From Amaranthus tricolor (lineage: Eukaryota > Streptophyta > Magnoliopsida > Caryophyllales > Amaranthaceae): a DNA stretch of 64,000 bases. A model generated the notes under the pieces. The model was not told the origin of the DNA and ran no database searches. It saw only the letters and a list, made by a program, of their open reading frames with translations. The DNA is taken from the NCBI RefSeq assembly GCF_026212465.1, contig NC_080051.1, positions 20,387,446-20,451,445 of the forward strand. The letters are read 5' to 3'. How positions within the stretch are numbered: the stretch's first letter is position 1; each line of letters begins with the position of its first letter. The position numbers and the translations under genes are program-made. Below are positions 35,011-48,700 of the stretch, one piece after another.

Positions 35011-38000
35011 TCAGGGTTTCTTCGCAATGTCGCATGACTCATCCTTTCGGATCCAGAAGTTAACTAGAAGTGAATCAATTATGATCTACAACACCCATGG
35101 TACACAAACAACTACGATATTACTCCCTCTTTAAATTTTGTAGTCAGAACATGATAGAAAGCAGCAATAGCTAGACTAGTAGAAACGGTAAGTTATTAAT
35201 TTGCGCAAAATACCTGGTTCACGTCGGCTGCAACGCAAGGCAAAAGCAGCAAGCCTGATTCACCTAATACGCCTCCAAGTTGCTCCACCACAGCTGTTGC
35301 AATAAGCAAGGATCTCTACAAAAACATTTTTTAAAAATGATGTGAGTGTCCATTCTCATGAAAGGCAAAACAAATTATGCAGAAATTATCATACAGATAA
35401 AACAAGATTTTTGGACAGAAAAAAAAACGCAGCACTCATCACGATTGGGATACTGTTTGCGATTTCACGGACGCGGCACCTCGGGGTTGTTACGACGAGT
35501 TTTGCAAACATTACTAAGTGAATTGTTAACTTGAAAAATATCCATTTTATCATAGAAATTTAGGTTTTCTAGAGCATATATTTAAACTAAAGCCTATAAT
35601 AGACTTTTAGAAGCTAACTCATGTTCTAAAAAATTGTATCGACTAATATGTTAGGATAGCTACTTATAACGCGTATTACTCCATGATTTAAAATCATAGG
35701 TTACATAATGGGGTTTCGCGTGATGGCACGCTCAAAATCCTTTATAAATCGGTTATTATGTAATGGAATAAAATCATTTTTTTCCATGATTATGGGACTA
35801 TATTGTTGTCATTTTTTCACCAGCAAAATGTATGTCCCTTCTCCAGATATCATAATTGCAGAAATCAATTGATGTAGTCATAAGAAAAAAACCCTGTGCT
35901 TAAAAACAATTGTCTTCGTTGTTCTAGACCAAGGAGATCAAAAGCAAAAAACAACAGAAAGATAATCAACCGACCTGACTGCAAACCAACATCAAAGCCC
36001 TTCTATTTTCTTGCTTTAGAAATACTGAGCTCCCAGAAGATGATCCAACAGATAAAATTCTCACCAAGGTTCCATTAAACACCAACAAACTTAAATGCAC
36101 AAGTCTGCAAGAAAATAAAAACAATTATTCTTGCATTTGACACTTCATTCTTGGTAAATAAAATATGGAAAGCCCAAGAACACCATACTTTAAATTTAGC
36201 AATTCCTACAATTAGCTTGTATACACACAGAAAAAGTGGCAAAGCAATATGACAAGGTCAATAAGATAAGGGAATCATTATCACAAGTCTATTAAAGAAC
36301 TTGACAAGAAAGAACAGATTCTTGTCCAAAAGAAAAGAAAAAGGAAGAAGTTGCACAGTTATAAGTTCAATGTTCACAAAGATGGGTTTAAAAAAGAACA
36401 GTACAAAATTCTAGAAGAGAAGCAAAATTTTACAAGATGTTTCAGAAGGGGAAAGTTATTGTCCAACACATTAGGAGAAATGAAAAGACAAATCACAGAC
36501 ATTTTTTGGTCATATTCTTCAATTACTTCTATACAGAGATTGCAGCAGGTGTAATCATAGAAAACAACCTGCATCTTCAACCCACATAAAACCAAGATTG
36601 CGGGGTTCAAAGTTAAAGTTGAAGAGAAGTAACAGGCGCAGCAATAGGTTCAATGGCTCTATGAGTTAATATTGCAGAGGAATGACCATAGCATATTAAA
36701 CAGATGGGTCTGGTTAACACATCAGAGTGAAAGAAGCAAGAAGATAGCTCCATTTAGTAAGATCTTTTCGTGTCCGTTCATATCCATGTTTGCATGATTT
36801 TGACTAGTTAATTCTAAAATAATTTGTATACCGTTAGTTTCATTGAATCATCTAAATCCCAAATTTTGACATTGATCAAAAGATGGAGTAACTCTAATAA
36901 TTTTATGATTGATGTTCGATTTGTATACCGTTAAAATCATTAATGTTCAATTTTGGTGTTTGATTTGTATACCGTTAATCCCAAAGTTTGACATTGATTA
37001 AAAGAAGGAACCGAACACCAAAAGATGTTCACGTCGAAAAACTCCAAAACAAAAATATTATTGGAAGAGATAACTTTATCAAATACCCAAATTACAGCCA
37101 CATGATATTTTGCATATTGTTAATAACACATGTCAAAATAAATACTCACACTCCAAGTAGAATAGCACAAACAAAGATTTCAGGCTTAACCAGCAAGAGT
37201 AATTGTCGTGACTTGCTCACTTGCATCCATGGAAACTGAAACAGGATTAAAGAAAAAAAGAAGATAAAAAAACTCAATTCCTGACATAATAAGAAAAAAT
37301 TATCATACAACATTCTATAGCCTCAACGTTATTAAATGGTTCCCACCTAGAATGGGGTTTGGGAGTTGAATATACATAACCTTAACCTTGTTATACTCTT
37401 GTAACTGTCAACATGAAACTGTCAACACGAAAACCGGATATACACAACAATGCCCTTAATGCAAAAATTACCATACTGATACACATTGAAACTGTCAACA
37501 TGAAAACCTAATATAAATTACCATAGAAGCTAAACCCAATCCCATCAACAAAGACTATTTTTAATGTAAATGACAACACCAGGGGGTCTGGGGTAAAAGT
37601 TTTAAAAGCTGATTTGAGCCATTTTCTATTTCTATAAAGTATTAAAGGTATCACACCATAAGGTAAATGAAACTTACAAAACCAAGGAGAATGGAAGTGG
37701 TGATAGAGAAAAGCTTCTCATTCCGTTCAACAAACCTTGCTACATCTGTAAAGACAGAAATTTGGAAGAAAAGATTGCTCAAGTTTCCCAAAAAAACGGA
37801 CGTAAAAGACGAATAAGAATCATCCACAATTGAATATGAAGACACATTTGATCTCTCGCTTTTTCGTCTTCAACGAAGGTTTAGTTCATTATACTTTCTC
37901 GTTCATCAAAGCAGACATTTAATGTAACTCCACTCTGATTCTCAATCAGTCATCAAGAAGTTCAATAATGTATAAAACATTATCACCTTTGAACTTTGAT

Positions 38001-41000
38001 ACTTGCACAAGAACAAAAACTTGCCACATTACCTCAACAGAAATTCCCACCCCAGGACAGGAAAAGCAAAAGGATTATTATCTTACTAAACATATACTCT
38101 CAAGCTCGGAGAAAATCTTACCAGGGAACAAATTCCGCACTACCTGAAAATAAAACCATTGAATTTAGATGCAGAAAGCAACATTGATCGCATTATCTAA
38201 CACACCACACCCTATAGTCTACATGGAAAGAAAACCTTCCTAAACGCAAATTCCAAAATTAATGAAAGAGGACAAATACTGCACCAAATACACTTTGAAG
38301 GAGCCTTACTACATGTAACAAGAAACCCTCCATTAATGAAGAAAGTACCGAACAGTCATGGGGAAAGCAAGAAAAAGTTGCATGATAGCAAAGGACCAAA
38401 TTTACATGTAACAGAAAATACTAATATCAAACATACGTACTAAAAACTTGAAAATATTATAATAGATCTGAAAGCCATAAACTGAAAAAAAAAGTAACCT
38501 TTCCCAAAATTAGAGGAACTACAAGGATAAGAACAAGACTTCGAAACAGCGGCCAGGTCGGAATTGTTATACCATAGCCATCAGCAAAGAACTTTGTGAT
38601 CCAAAGAGGCACCTAAAATTGAAAAAATTAACTCATACACATTGGTTGTAATTCACAAAATCATGAAGATGTCTATGCTTCTAATAATGAAAATCCTAAA
38701 ATGCCAAACAAACACTTGTTTTAAACAAAGTGTCAACCAGACATATTCCATGTCAGCATAAAAAATAAAAAAAAAAAAAACAGATACATTCAACATCTCC
38801 TTAGATATAGACATTAGGGGTAACATACTTTGATACATATGTATGTACGGATAGACTAAAAACAGTTAAGTCAAGATAATTATATAAACTCAAGATTCAA
38901 AATTTATGCCACCACACATATTATACCTAAAACCCATCTGAGCACCCTAATGGAACCTCCACACATAAGTATGAGAACATCCTTCGAGAAAAAGTAAGTG
39001 GGTCCTAGGAAAAAAAGGCTTCTCTTATTTTATGAAATACAAGGACATTTGTTTGGTTTGCTTCTCATTCAGCAAATCAGTCGGAAACAACTATTTCTTG
39101 CTTGTGCACACGAATGTAATGGGTTGAAACTAAAAAGGACACATGAGACAAGCTCTAATTTCTGCCCCAAATAAAAAAATGGGAAGGGAGAGAGAGAGAA
39201 AGAGAAAGGGGGAAGGAGGAACAGCAAAACAAAATAGCATAAGGTAAGGCAACAATAATCAATCTGAACATGTAGGAGGAAGCGATGGAAGTTAAGCATC
39301 ATTTCATAAGACCATTGTTGAATAGTTGCATCAAAACAACAATGGAGATCACGAAATTACAAGGAGATCACCCGAAAAGTAATAAAAAAATTGCACCAAA
39401 GAATGCTCATACCTTTTATTGCTCAAACTAGAACAACAAAAGAACTATTGTGATAACTGAATTGGAGTCTTAATATTGCATTTGAGGCAACTACAACTCT
39501 CCTAAAGTAATGCTTCACCCCTCTTATGTGTCAATGGGTATTCTGAAGTTTGCTATGAAATACAAAAAATTTCTTCACTTTGCAACAACACAAAGCACGT
39601 AATCAAATTGCAAGAACTTTTGAGAGTGTAAGACAGAAAGGCTTTCAAAAACAGAGACTGCAAGGCTCAAATGGGTGGTGCTAAATTAAGCCCTAAATTC
39701 TGCTCAACTTAAAGCCCTAATTTGTAGAAAACCTATTTATCCCTATATAAGTAACTGTAATAATGTCTCCATTATCTATCTCAATAATAACAACCACTAC
39801 TATTCAATTTCCTTATGTTTCCACCACTATTACCATCGCCACCAATGCTGCTACCACCACCACTACCGTCACCGTTGCAGTCGTCGCCGCCAGAAACTTC
39901 GCCATCCCCATCACCAACACGTACCACCACTATCACCACAAATGGAAAACAATACACAACCAACGGGACTCAAACCACCACTACCCGTATTCAAGCCACC
40001 CGCAACCAAACTAATAACTCAAGATTTGGAGCAAAACAGGACCCAACAATAGAACTGTGGATGAGGTAAAATTAATTTATAATCAGATTACTAAGAAATA
40101 GAACCCAACTGACAACCATTTCCGCCATTGATACGAGGTTGAAAACAAAATGAAGATTATGATACTTTATCCGCCATTGAAGCCCACCTAAGTGTACCCT
40201 GAAATATAGCATCCTATATATTTTACCCAAAAATAACGATTGATACTGTACTTAGTATATTTTTTTAATTTCTTTTAGGATTTACTTTTTAATTGGATTT
40301 ATTTTTAGGATAGCAAGACGGAAGATGGTGTGTCTTTAGTTTGTTTATTTGGGTGGGCGTAGTTTAGGAAAATACATATAAGGGCTATATTGTAAGAATG
40401 TCATTCTTTGATAGCTCTGTCATTGTTGTTGTTGTATTTGACAGCTTGAATGCTTTATGGTTAATCCATCCAATAGCTTCTTAAAGTAGTTAGATAACCA
40501 TATTCAACACTTCCCAGAGGTTATGCACGTATCAAAAACAACTACAACATCATTAAACAACCAAACAACAAAATTTTTCGTAGAACATCACAGAATAGGA
40601 CAGACCAAGAACTCAACAGTAACAGGTTCATGCATGTTTGCCCAAAGTTCAGCATTTCTACCAAAGATTGTTGTTACCCTGAACCAAATCGCTCATTCAG
40701 TCTTCATAAGTTGAAAATTTACCAAAACTCACATAACGACGCACTCTCATCCCATCACCATTTTATAGCAACTCTTGGGGAAATGGTCATTACATATTTG
40801 AATGCTCTAAATACCAATAGTTGTATTAAAGCCAATTCCAAAATATTATTTCTTTAGTTCCGAAGATGGGTGAAATAAAATATAACAAAAGAAACAACGT
40901 GCCCTTACTTCAATGCTAAGTAGCTTGGGGTTTGAGGGGTCTAATGTAAACAACATTATCCTCATTATCTTAGTCTTAAAAAACGCAATGTGCACCAAGG

Positions 41001-44000
41001 CACATAAGGCCCTTAGAGCCTAGACGTTGGCTTTTGAAGGCAAGGAGTACTTTTCCGCTAAAATGCCTAAATATCAATTTTAGAGCATTAATAAAACTTC
41101 AAAATAAAATGACATATTACAATAGCAACAAGTTTAGAAAAACTTAGAATCATTGCAGTGAACGCTTTAGCACATAATAATATGATGAGAATATGATAAA
41201 TATCCAAAGTTATTTTTCCTTTCTTACTTTCTTTCATGTTCTTTTTTTATGAAAGCAACGGTTCTCAGACTTCCTAGTCAAGTGAATTTAGGTATGCATT
41301 TCATTTCGTTTTTGAAAAAACAAGCTTATGTTAATTAAATAAGCCAACAAGGAGGCGTGTTGGACGCACAAGGCACGAAAAGCATTGAGGTGCACCAAGT
41401 GACACGCCTCTTGTAATAGGTTTTGCCTTGCCTAGCTGAGATTCAGTCGAGCATGAGCTCGAGGCACAAAAAGAAAAAAGAGAATGTGCTTTTCAAAATT
41501 AAGCTCATAATAAGAATAATGTATCAGATATTCCCTTGATTGATCCTTGAACTGAGATAAAATACAAATTTGAATTATTTGAATGATCAAAAATGGAGTT
41601 CAAAGTATAGAGAATGTAAAAAAAAAAAGTGAGCTTACAATCAAAATCCCTAGAAGAACAGATGTTATTGTCAGGACAAGAGCCAAAGCAGCATTCCCAC
41701 CTACAAGCTGGCAGTGGCATCACACCATGGAAATAATGGGTCAAACATTTTCATACATGAATGCAAGTCGCAAAATCAAAGAGTGGCCTAGTTAGGTACT
41801 TGTGTAAGCGCTACTCCTCCATTCAATGTTGCAGGCATACAGCTAAAAATTGCCGTCCCTGCTCCACGAGACATCTAAAAGGTCAGATGCATAACTAAAC
41901 AGCTAAAATAGAAGTTAGTAAACTTCTCTGACACTAATGCTAATACAATACTTGCCTGTAATAAACTCCTGTGGTACCATCTGGACTTTGAGAATCAGCT
42001 TTGAAAAGATTGGACACACCAGCAAGATGGAAGCCTAAGTAATAACAAAGAAATAGTGAGAAATGACTTTTCCTCAATCCTTTCTCATCAAAACAAAAAG
42101 CTAAAGAAGTCTAAACGTAAGCTGAAGCAGAAACAAGACATTAGTAAGTCATATTTACACAATTTGTAATAAAACTTACAACATGAACATCAAAAAGACC
42201 ACAAAATGGTTACAAACAGTAAAATTACCAGCTTTCCATAAAACTCGAAAAGCCCTGCAAGTTTAGCTCTACTATTTGTTTCAGTAATGGCGTTATCTAT
42301 GGGAACTCAAATACTATCTCAATCCCTTTCAGCTGATCATCAAACACAAATTGTTATAAATGAATCTCTGACATCCTAATCAATTGACACACAAATTTAT
42401 CGCAATCCATTTCAGACGCAGCTTCGGAATACTAAGCAATAGAAGCAAAGATTCACAACACATGTAATAAAACCATGATTACGGAAAAATAAGGTCTTCA
42501 ATTTAATTCACATTAGTTCAAGATATACAAGGAATTTAGTTCCACATAGTGTGCATTAGCAATTCTATAGCTTTAACTGTAAAGCATGTCAATGGAGCCA
42601 ATTTTCTTATTGATCCACAAATGTAGAAAACTTCATGATGACTTACATGTAATTTTTGATGGTATAAATTCTAAGCACAATTTTGTTCAATCGCGGTACG
42701 ATTAATTTCACAGCCTCTCAGTCAATGATACAAATAAGATAACTGACACAAGATCTTTCATGCAATTAATCAATTTGGCTTTCAATCAATCTCTAGAAGA
42801 TTCAAGTAGCAACAATCCACAAAACACAATTGTTTTCAGGGTCAGCCCAATAGGTTAAGAGATAAGATTTGGTTGGAAAGATCCATCTAACCCAGTAGCT
42901 CTATCTTTCAACACTTCAAGCCAAACATTTTTCATTTGTACAACAACCAGCTCCAATTAAAATGGGAAAACCAAGTTACTGACTCCTGAATAACATTCAT
43001 TGTTATGTCAAGTAAATTCGTGCACTAAGAAATTATAGCCATCTTTCCTTATAGTGAAACATGTATTTGCAATTGTAAGGATCGGACATATTGCCTCATA
43101 GATCCTCCTAGACCTCTTGAAAGTCCAACTCCAATAAGCATGGTGGGAGGGATAAGAAAAGATGAACACCTCGACAGTTCAGCCACCTAGTAGTAAGGTG
43201 CAGTATTTGAACAGAAAAGACAAACTTTTGTGAGTCTGAAAATGTCACCTTCTTTTGTTTATCTATTTCTTTTTCTTTAGGTGCTATTCTTAGTGTAGTT
43301 AAAAGCTCAGAGTTTGCTAGAAAGAAAACATTGAGGGCTTTTCTTCTATTAGCATAATAACAGGGATCCTACTTGTATATTTCTTATGTTTCCCACCGTA
43401 GTTGCATGTACTCTTTGTCATTCATTGCTAAAAAATAATAAAAAGTGGTTACATGTTTGCGGAAAGATTACGTCAAACGTAATTTAAAATCCTCACTGGA
43501 ATCCAAAACAATATCTTTTGATGCAAGTAAGTAACACTATTAGAGTTCAAGAGGTACTGCTACAAAATCCAGACTCTCTTCACCTTAAGAAGATAATATT
43601 TAAATAAAAAATTATTCAAGTTAAAACAATAAGTTCAATTACACAAATAAGTTTTATTCAAAATATATCACTAAGAGAAGTAGTAGTAATGGGAACAGTA
43701 AAAATAAGTTGGGCAGAAAATTTCTGTTGAATTGAATATAGTCTGTGAAAATAATTGAATTCAATAAAACTAAGATGAAGAAAACAAAGCCTAAATACCA
43801 TAATATTTTGGCTATATCACATCACCAATAGGGAACAAAGGATTCATATAGTGAAATCACTAATCAAACGTCAAATGCTTCAAAATTGCATATCTCAACA
43901 GAGCAATAAATCTAAAGGGTAAGAACTCTCAACATACAATATACATTCAGAAAATTGAGATCATACAAGCCCATATAAAAGTGCAGGCCAAGCCTGAAAA

Positions 44001-47000
44001 ACTTCTTTGACATCACCATCCTGTGATTTCAGTCCTGAAAGAACAAGAAGCATGTGAGGTGGTTTAGCACAAAACAACAAAGAAAAACACAAAAAGATAA
44101 TTAAGCACAACATGAAAAAACTTACCTGAAAGAAAGAAAAGCCAACATGTGATAAATTTTGATAAGGAATACTTATGAGCTAAACAACCCAGTACAGGAC
44201 TGCTGAAGCCAAGAGCTACGCCACCAACCAGAGCTACAAAATTAACGAAGGCAACTTAAATAAGAGGGTATAATTAAGCTATGGACAAATTTAAAAGTAG
44301 CCCAAGTAGTTAAAATAAGCTATTAGTAGAAAACAATATTCACTCATCAACTTAATTTGGTAATTTTTTGCACTCGAACGGTGATAACTATTTTTTCTTT
44401 TTCATTTGTTCCTAGTAAATCATAAATATATACAAAAAAATGGAACAAAGGGGCTGGTAACCCTACACAAACTAGAAGGAAAAGAACCACAGAAATCATT
44501 CCTTTTTTGAACTGCATCACCTCCTTACGGTTACATCTTATTGATTTTGGCCATTAATTGGATACGTCTTATTGTTTTTTATCATAATTTGGTGATACAA
44601 CAACCATATCATCTTTGTTACCGCAACACATGATTGAAATGCGATTGCAAGGGAAACCACAATTTTGAATTATTTATAAGCATTTCCGCTAATTGAAAAT
44701 GATAATATTCATAAAAATATATTTATGGATTGAAGTGAAACAACACCTCGGTGAAACCAAACAAGAAAAAAAGTAAATAAAGATAAGTGATGTGTCCTAG
44801 TCTCGCTCGATCGTATTCCGCTTCCCTATCAAACCATGTGCCCTCTATACCAGAACATCCTAACATTAGATCCTTTTTTGATCAAGAAAGAAGTGAGCAA
44901 AACAGCAACCATTATGTCGGTAATGTATGTGAAGTGAGTAAAAGCCTAATGCATGTTGCAAATGTCAAACAAATAATGTTGCCAAACAAGATCAACAGTG
45001 TTTTATTATGCATATCTCACAAGAAGTCCAAATTGTATCAAGAACAACGAAATCGATAAAAGTTTGTTTCCGCAATGTCATTTTCCAGCGTATACTAGCT
45101 CAAAAAAGATAATGAAAACTTAGGTAAGGTAAAGCATAACTTATCCCAATTCCAAAGAGGTCATACCTCAAAACTTGTTAACATACATGAAGCCAAGTGT
45201 TGAAGGAATATTGTGACTTGAGTGCACAATCAAGTCTATGCATTAGTGTGAGTGGATAGAGATGGAATCAAATGGGTAATTAAGTTCATGACTTAATGTG
45301 TGTATTAATTATGGTGTTTAAGTGTGGTTCAATGCATGGAGTTACTGGTGTGTTGATAGGAGTCTTAAACATGTTGTTATGATGCATGATGAATGAAGTT
45401 AATGAGGTAGTAGAGTTTTTTTAAGATCCTGTTCTATGTGCCTTGTTCGAAGCACTCAAAGAATAATTACTGCCTTATTCGAGGCAGCTGCTGAAAATAA
45501 AACAAAATGTTGAGGTGTGTCAATGCTCGAACGAGCAGTCAAGGCTCAAACGAGCACCAAGAACAGAAGCTACAGGATGGGCCTGCTGCTAACCGCTCAA
45601 ATGAGCAGCAATCACGCTCGAACGAGCGGTCTGGTCAGAGACTGCAGGGGATTTGCTTTTTGCCTCTTCAAGTCCTTAGAGTTGTTTCGATTTTATCGAT
45701 TCATAGCTTTAATGTATTGAATGTTGATTAATGTAATCATCCCTATAAATAGGGAGCTCATATGCTCATCAAAACACATCAAACACAAACACCTAAGCCT
45801 AAACACATAGCCTTTGATTCTTTTACTCAATTGTAATACTTCATTTATAAGAGTTGTTATACTCCATTGATAAAGTATAAACAAATATACTACACACCAC
45901 GGAGGACGTAGCCATAATTGGGTGAACCTCCTTAAATCATTGTGTCATTTTGCATTGTTTATTTTTCTTTTAAACATTGTTAATTCATTGAAATCGTTAT
46001 AGTTCATCAAGGTACTTCAAACCTTTTTGATCTTGGTGATATTAGAGGTTGAGAATTGTTCTTAAACTCTAATCAAGCTCTCTTTTCACCAAGGTTGTCA
46101 AAGAGGTTTCTTACTACTTCAATGAAAAAAAAAACTAAAATCAACCGATGCAATCCAATGTTAATCAATACAATAAAATAAATAAGAGAAAAGCATATTA
46201 CATGCAACTGCTTATATATGAAGTATATTTCAGGACCACTCACAATTACTTTAACACTAAAGCTTTCAAGCAAATCAACTAACTCACCCAGCGGTAAAAG
46301 GTTAGAGATCACAAATTTCAGCAATCCTTTCACAAAAGTTATTACGGATGGAGGCGTCAATGAAACATCATTGCTGCTTCCATAAAAGTCTCCCTGAAAA
46401 CAAAACCAACTGATCATTCCCTCTGCCACCCTATGAAATCCATCTAATTGTTATCAATAATGTGCCTACAAACTACAAAGAAAACATGTCTCCCAACATT
46501 ATCACGTTTTACTTTCAATTTCCTCATGTCAACCTCAAAAACAAGGACCACAATAATTTGAGAAAAGCAGAAAAATTGGTCAGCAAAGCCATAATTTATC
46601 ATCTATCCATTTGAAAATCTAATCACACAACGAATACCCCAAATTTACACCAAGTACAAGAAAAACATTACAAATGGCAATGGACTAACTAACTAATTAA
46701 TATATGATATCGGATGCCAAAGCTTCTTGTGGCTTCGGGCAAGCATTTCAAGTAAAAACAAACTCATAATTAGAGTAAATGATAATTAAAGATGAAGATA
46801 AGGTGTCAATGTAACCTATTAAATGCAATATGGAGGAGAAATCTAGGATTCAAAAATCAACTTCGTTCATATTTCAGATAATGTAAGGTTCAATTGAAGC
46901 TATCTAAACAAACATAGTAGTAATATCAATATCCACACGGACCATACCAAGCGAAATCACACTAAATCCATCAACAAGATCCAAAAAGCCACAATTTTTC

Positions 47001-47443
47001 TAGATAATCCCAAATTATCACACTAAATACAAATTTATCACATTTTCACAAATCATAGCTTCACAATCACAAATTAAAGTCAATCAAGTAATCGCATTCT
47101 AGCCAGTAATCACAAATACTAAATTTTACCATGAAAATAACAATTAAAACCTAGAAAATCCACGATTCAACAATAATAACAGAGTTAAAAGACAATGCTG
47201 AACAATAAATTTCTATATATAAGAAACAAAAACTAGAAATAAATTTCAGAATACCTGACTAGGACCTTCAGAAATACTGAAAACGCGAAATTTAAAAGAA
47301 CGCAAAGTACGAGAAACACCAAAAATGCGAGACGATTTTACGTTTAAATTCTCGAATCGGCGACGAAAAGTGGTGTCATATGGAGGAGGAGGAGGAGAGA
47401 GAGTGAGGATAACGGCAGTTCCCGCCCCCATTGATACAGCCAT
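35011..47443 (-). CDS. BASS4: Chloroplast BASS4-type sodium/metabolite cotransporter (14 exons)
   Basis: This is a bile-acid:sodium-symporter family protein of the plastid envelope; the BASS4 substrate is, to my knowledge, not established. Exons in transcript order: 47255-47443, 46288-46393, 44126-44233, 43967-44034, 41956-42034, 41800-41858, 41639-41707, 38499-38612, 38122-38143, 37678-37745, 37150-37235, 35975-36104, 35214-35315, 35011-35085. All phases join and the product is 424 residues, close to what I recall for Arabidopsis BASS4. Residues 1-63 are rich in Ser/Arg and poor in acids, a transit-peptide composition. Then come LPLALVGGVALGF, AWPALLYGL, a CMPATLNGG motif from Cys190, GGNAALAL (206-213), VEQLGG (376-381) and LLLLPCVAADVNQ; most of the mature part is hydrophobic helices. 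All introns are GT-AG except intron 5 (41859-41955), which needs a GC donor. Exon 9 is only 22 nt. A second GT donor in exon 2 (left edge 46244) would break the frame, so I use 46288. Introns 2, 4 and 7 are large and repeat-filled. Confidence 0.93.
38613..41638. other. BASS4 intron 7: low-complexity and repeat content
   Basis: The 3-kb intron contains a purine-rich GA run (39180-39225), a CCACCA-type low-complexity stretch (39780-40015) giving spurious frames, and a block at about 40975-41450 with repeated GTGCACCAAG/AAGGCAC-type motifs that looks like an old inserted repeat. No domain or terminal motif was found to classify that block. Confidence 0.45.
42035..43966. other. BASS4 intron 4, no other feature seen
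   Basis: The intron is AT-rich. A short GC-richer patch at 43080-43200 may be repeat-derived, but nothing identifies it. Confidence 0.4.
45198..46088 (+). mobile_element. Solo LTR (891 bp) in BASS4 intron 2
   Basis: The sequence begins TGTTGAAGGAAT and ends CTCTTTTCA. It is flanked by an exact 5-bp duplication CCAAG (45193-45197 and 46089-46093). No internal retroelement sequence accompanies it, so it is a solo LTR left by unequal recombination. The text GGGTGAACCTCCTTAAATC near 45920 resembles the 3' part of plant copia LTRs and suggests plus orientation, opposite to BASS4. It also carries repeated CTCGAACGAGC/CTCAAACGAGC motifs at 45525-45630. Confidence 0.85.
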
Positions 47444-47650
47444 TGTTAGATTGAGGAGGAGAGAGAAACAAAAAGGAAGGTCAGTTATTTTCTTAAAAAA
47501 AAAGGTGGAGGCCTAAAGGGTAATTTCTTCTATTAAATCTGAATGTGTTTTTGTCGGTATCGTTTAAGGTGAGGGGAAATTCCAAGTTCAGAAAGAATAA
47601 CAAGGTGGGATTACACTTCTAGTTGTCAAGTTGGGGGAAGCCTGGTCCAT

Positions 47651-47660
47651 GTTTTATACA
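47651..47660 (-). promoter_or_regulatory. Possible TATA element of BASS4
   Basis: On the minus strand TGTATAAAAC lies about 210 bp upstream of the BASS4 start codon. Many plastid-protein genes lack a TATA box, so this is only a candidate. Confidence 0.25.
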
Positions 47661-47699
47661 GTAATATGGTCGTAACGTTATTGTTTTTGGATCTAGTGG

Positions 47700-48360
47700 T
47701 TCGTGCCCAATTTGGGGAGATACAATTTGTAAAAGTTGTCATATCACTATCCTAAGTTCCTAACAAAATATACTTCTTTAAAGATACGCCTATGTCATTC
47801 AATAAAGTTATCCTGAACATTAAAAAATAGAAAAATTTAATATTAATAATTTAATTTTTCACCCTTCTATTATAAATAATTTCAACGTTGAATTATTTTT
47901 TAATAAATTAATTTTTGTCTCTAATTTGTTGTCAGCATACTAATACGGTGTGCTGATAGCGAATTAGGGGCGAAGTTGAATTATTATAAAATAAAAGGTT
48001 ATATTGATAGCAAATTAAAGACAAAGGTTAAATTATTAAAAAATAATTCAAATGTAAGATTATTCAGAGCGGGTGGATGAAAAATTGGATTATTAATATC
48101 AATTTTTCCTAAAAAAATAACAATTAGTATATAATTGTTGATACGAAGAGATATATAAACAAAATTTAAAGACCTAAGCACCTGCATACATTATCGTTAT
48201 CAAAAACTAAATATGTTTGATGAAATGTTATAATCAATATAGACTAATTATAACAAAATGATGATTGCAGTACCGTAGAAAATAACTAAGCACTTTTTCC
48301 TTTTTACTTTTCCTTCTAAATTGTTATCCAAATAAAGAGTTAGTTTTGTAAAATAAGTAT
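47700..48360. other. AT-rich intergenic, no gene seen
   Basis: Between BASS4 upstream sequence and the telomere-like block no coding or repeat boundary was recognised. Confidence 0.4.
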
Positions 48361-48364
48361 AATT

Positions 48365-48700
48365 TAATAATTCTTATCTAAATCCTAAACCCTACCCAAC
48401 ATCCAAAACAAAAAACCCTTAACTCTAAATCCAAAACCTCAAAACCTTTCTGTAATCCCCAAACCCTAAACAATAAAAATCCTACGCAATAAACCTTATA
48501 CTGATGAACCGTAAACACTAAACCCTAAAGCTATACACTAAACAATAAAAAGCTATATATATTTAACCCTAAAACCCTAAACCTTAAAATACTTTTATGA
48601 ACTCTAAACCTTAAACCCTTCAAATTTTAAACTCTAAATCCTAAACTCTTAATATAAAACTCTAAAACTTAAATACTAATCCCAAAGATGAGATGGGTTT
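48365..48700. repeat. Degenerate telomere-like CCCTAAA repeats
   Basis: Motifs AACCCTAAA, ACCCTAAACC and diverged forms (CTCTAAA, CCTTAAA) recur over about 330 bp on the plus strand. This is the plant telomere heptamer in eroded, interstitial form; perfect tandem runs are no longer present. Confidence 0.6.

Noticed and set aside
39763..40069. Overlapping open frames on both strands in BASS4 intron 7
   Set aside because: They come from CCACCA/ACCACT low-complexity sequence, giving Thr/Pro or Gly/Asp runs with no domain.
44787..45059. 90-codon plus-strand open frame within BASS4 intron 2
   Set aside because: No known domain, antisense to the gene, and it stops just before the solo LTR. Probably chance or an unclassified repeat.
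46244..46287. Longer exon 2 of BASS4 using the downstream GTGAGT donor
   Set aside because: It would put exon 3 out of frame, whereas the upstream GTGAGT donor joins into LPLALVGGVALGF, as the family requires.
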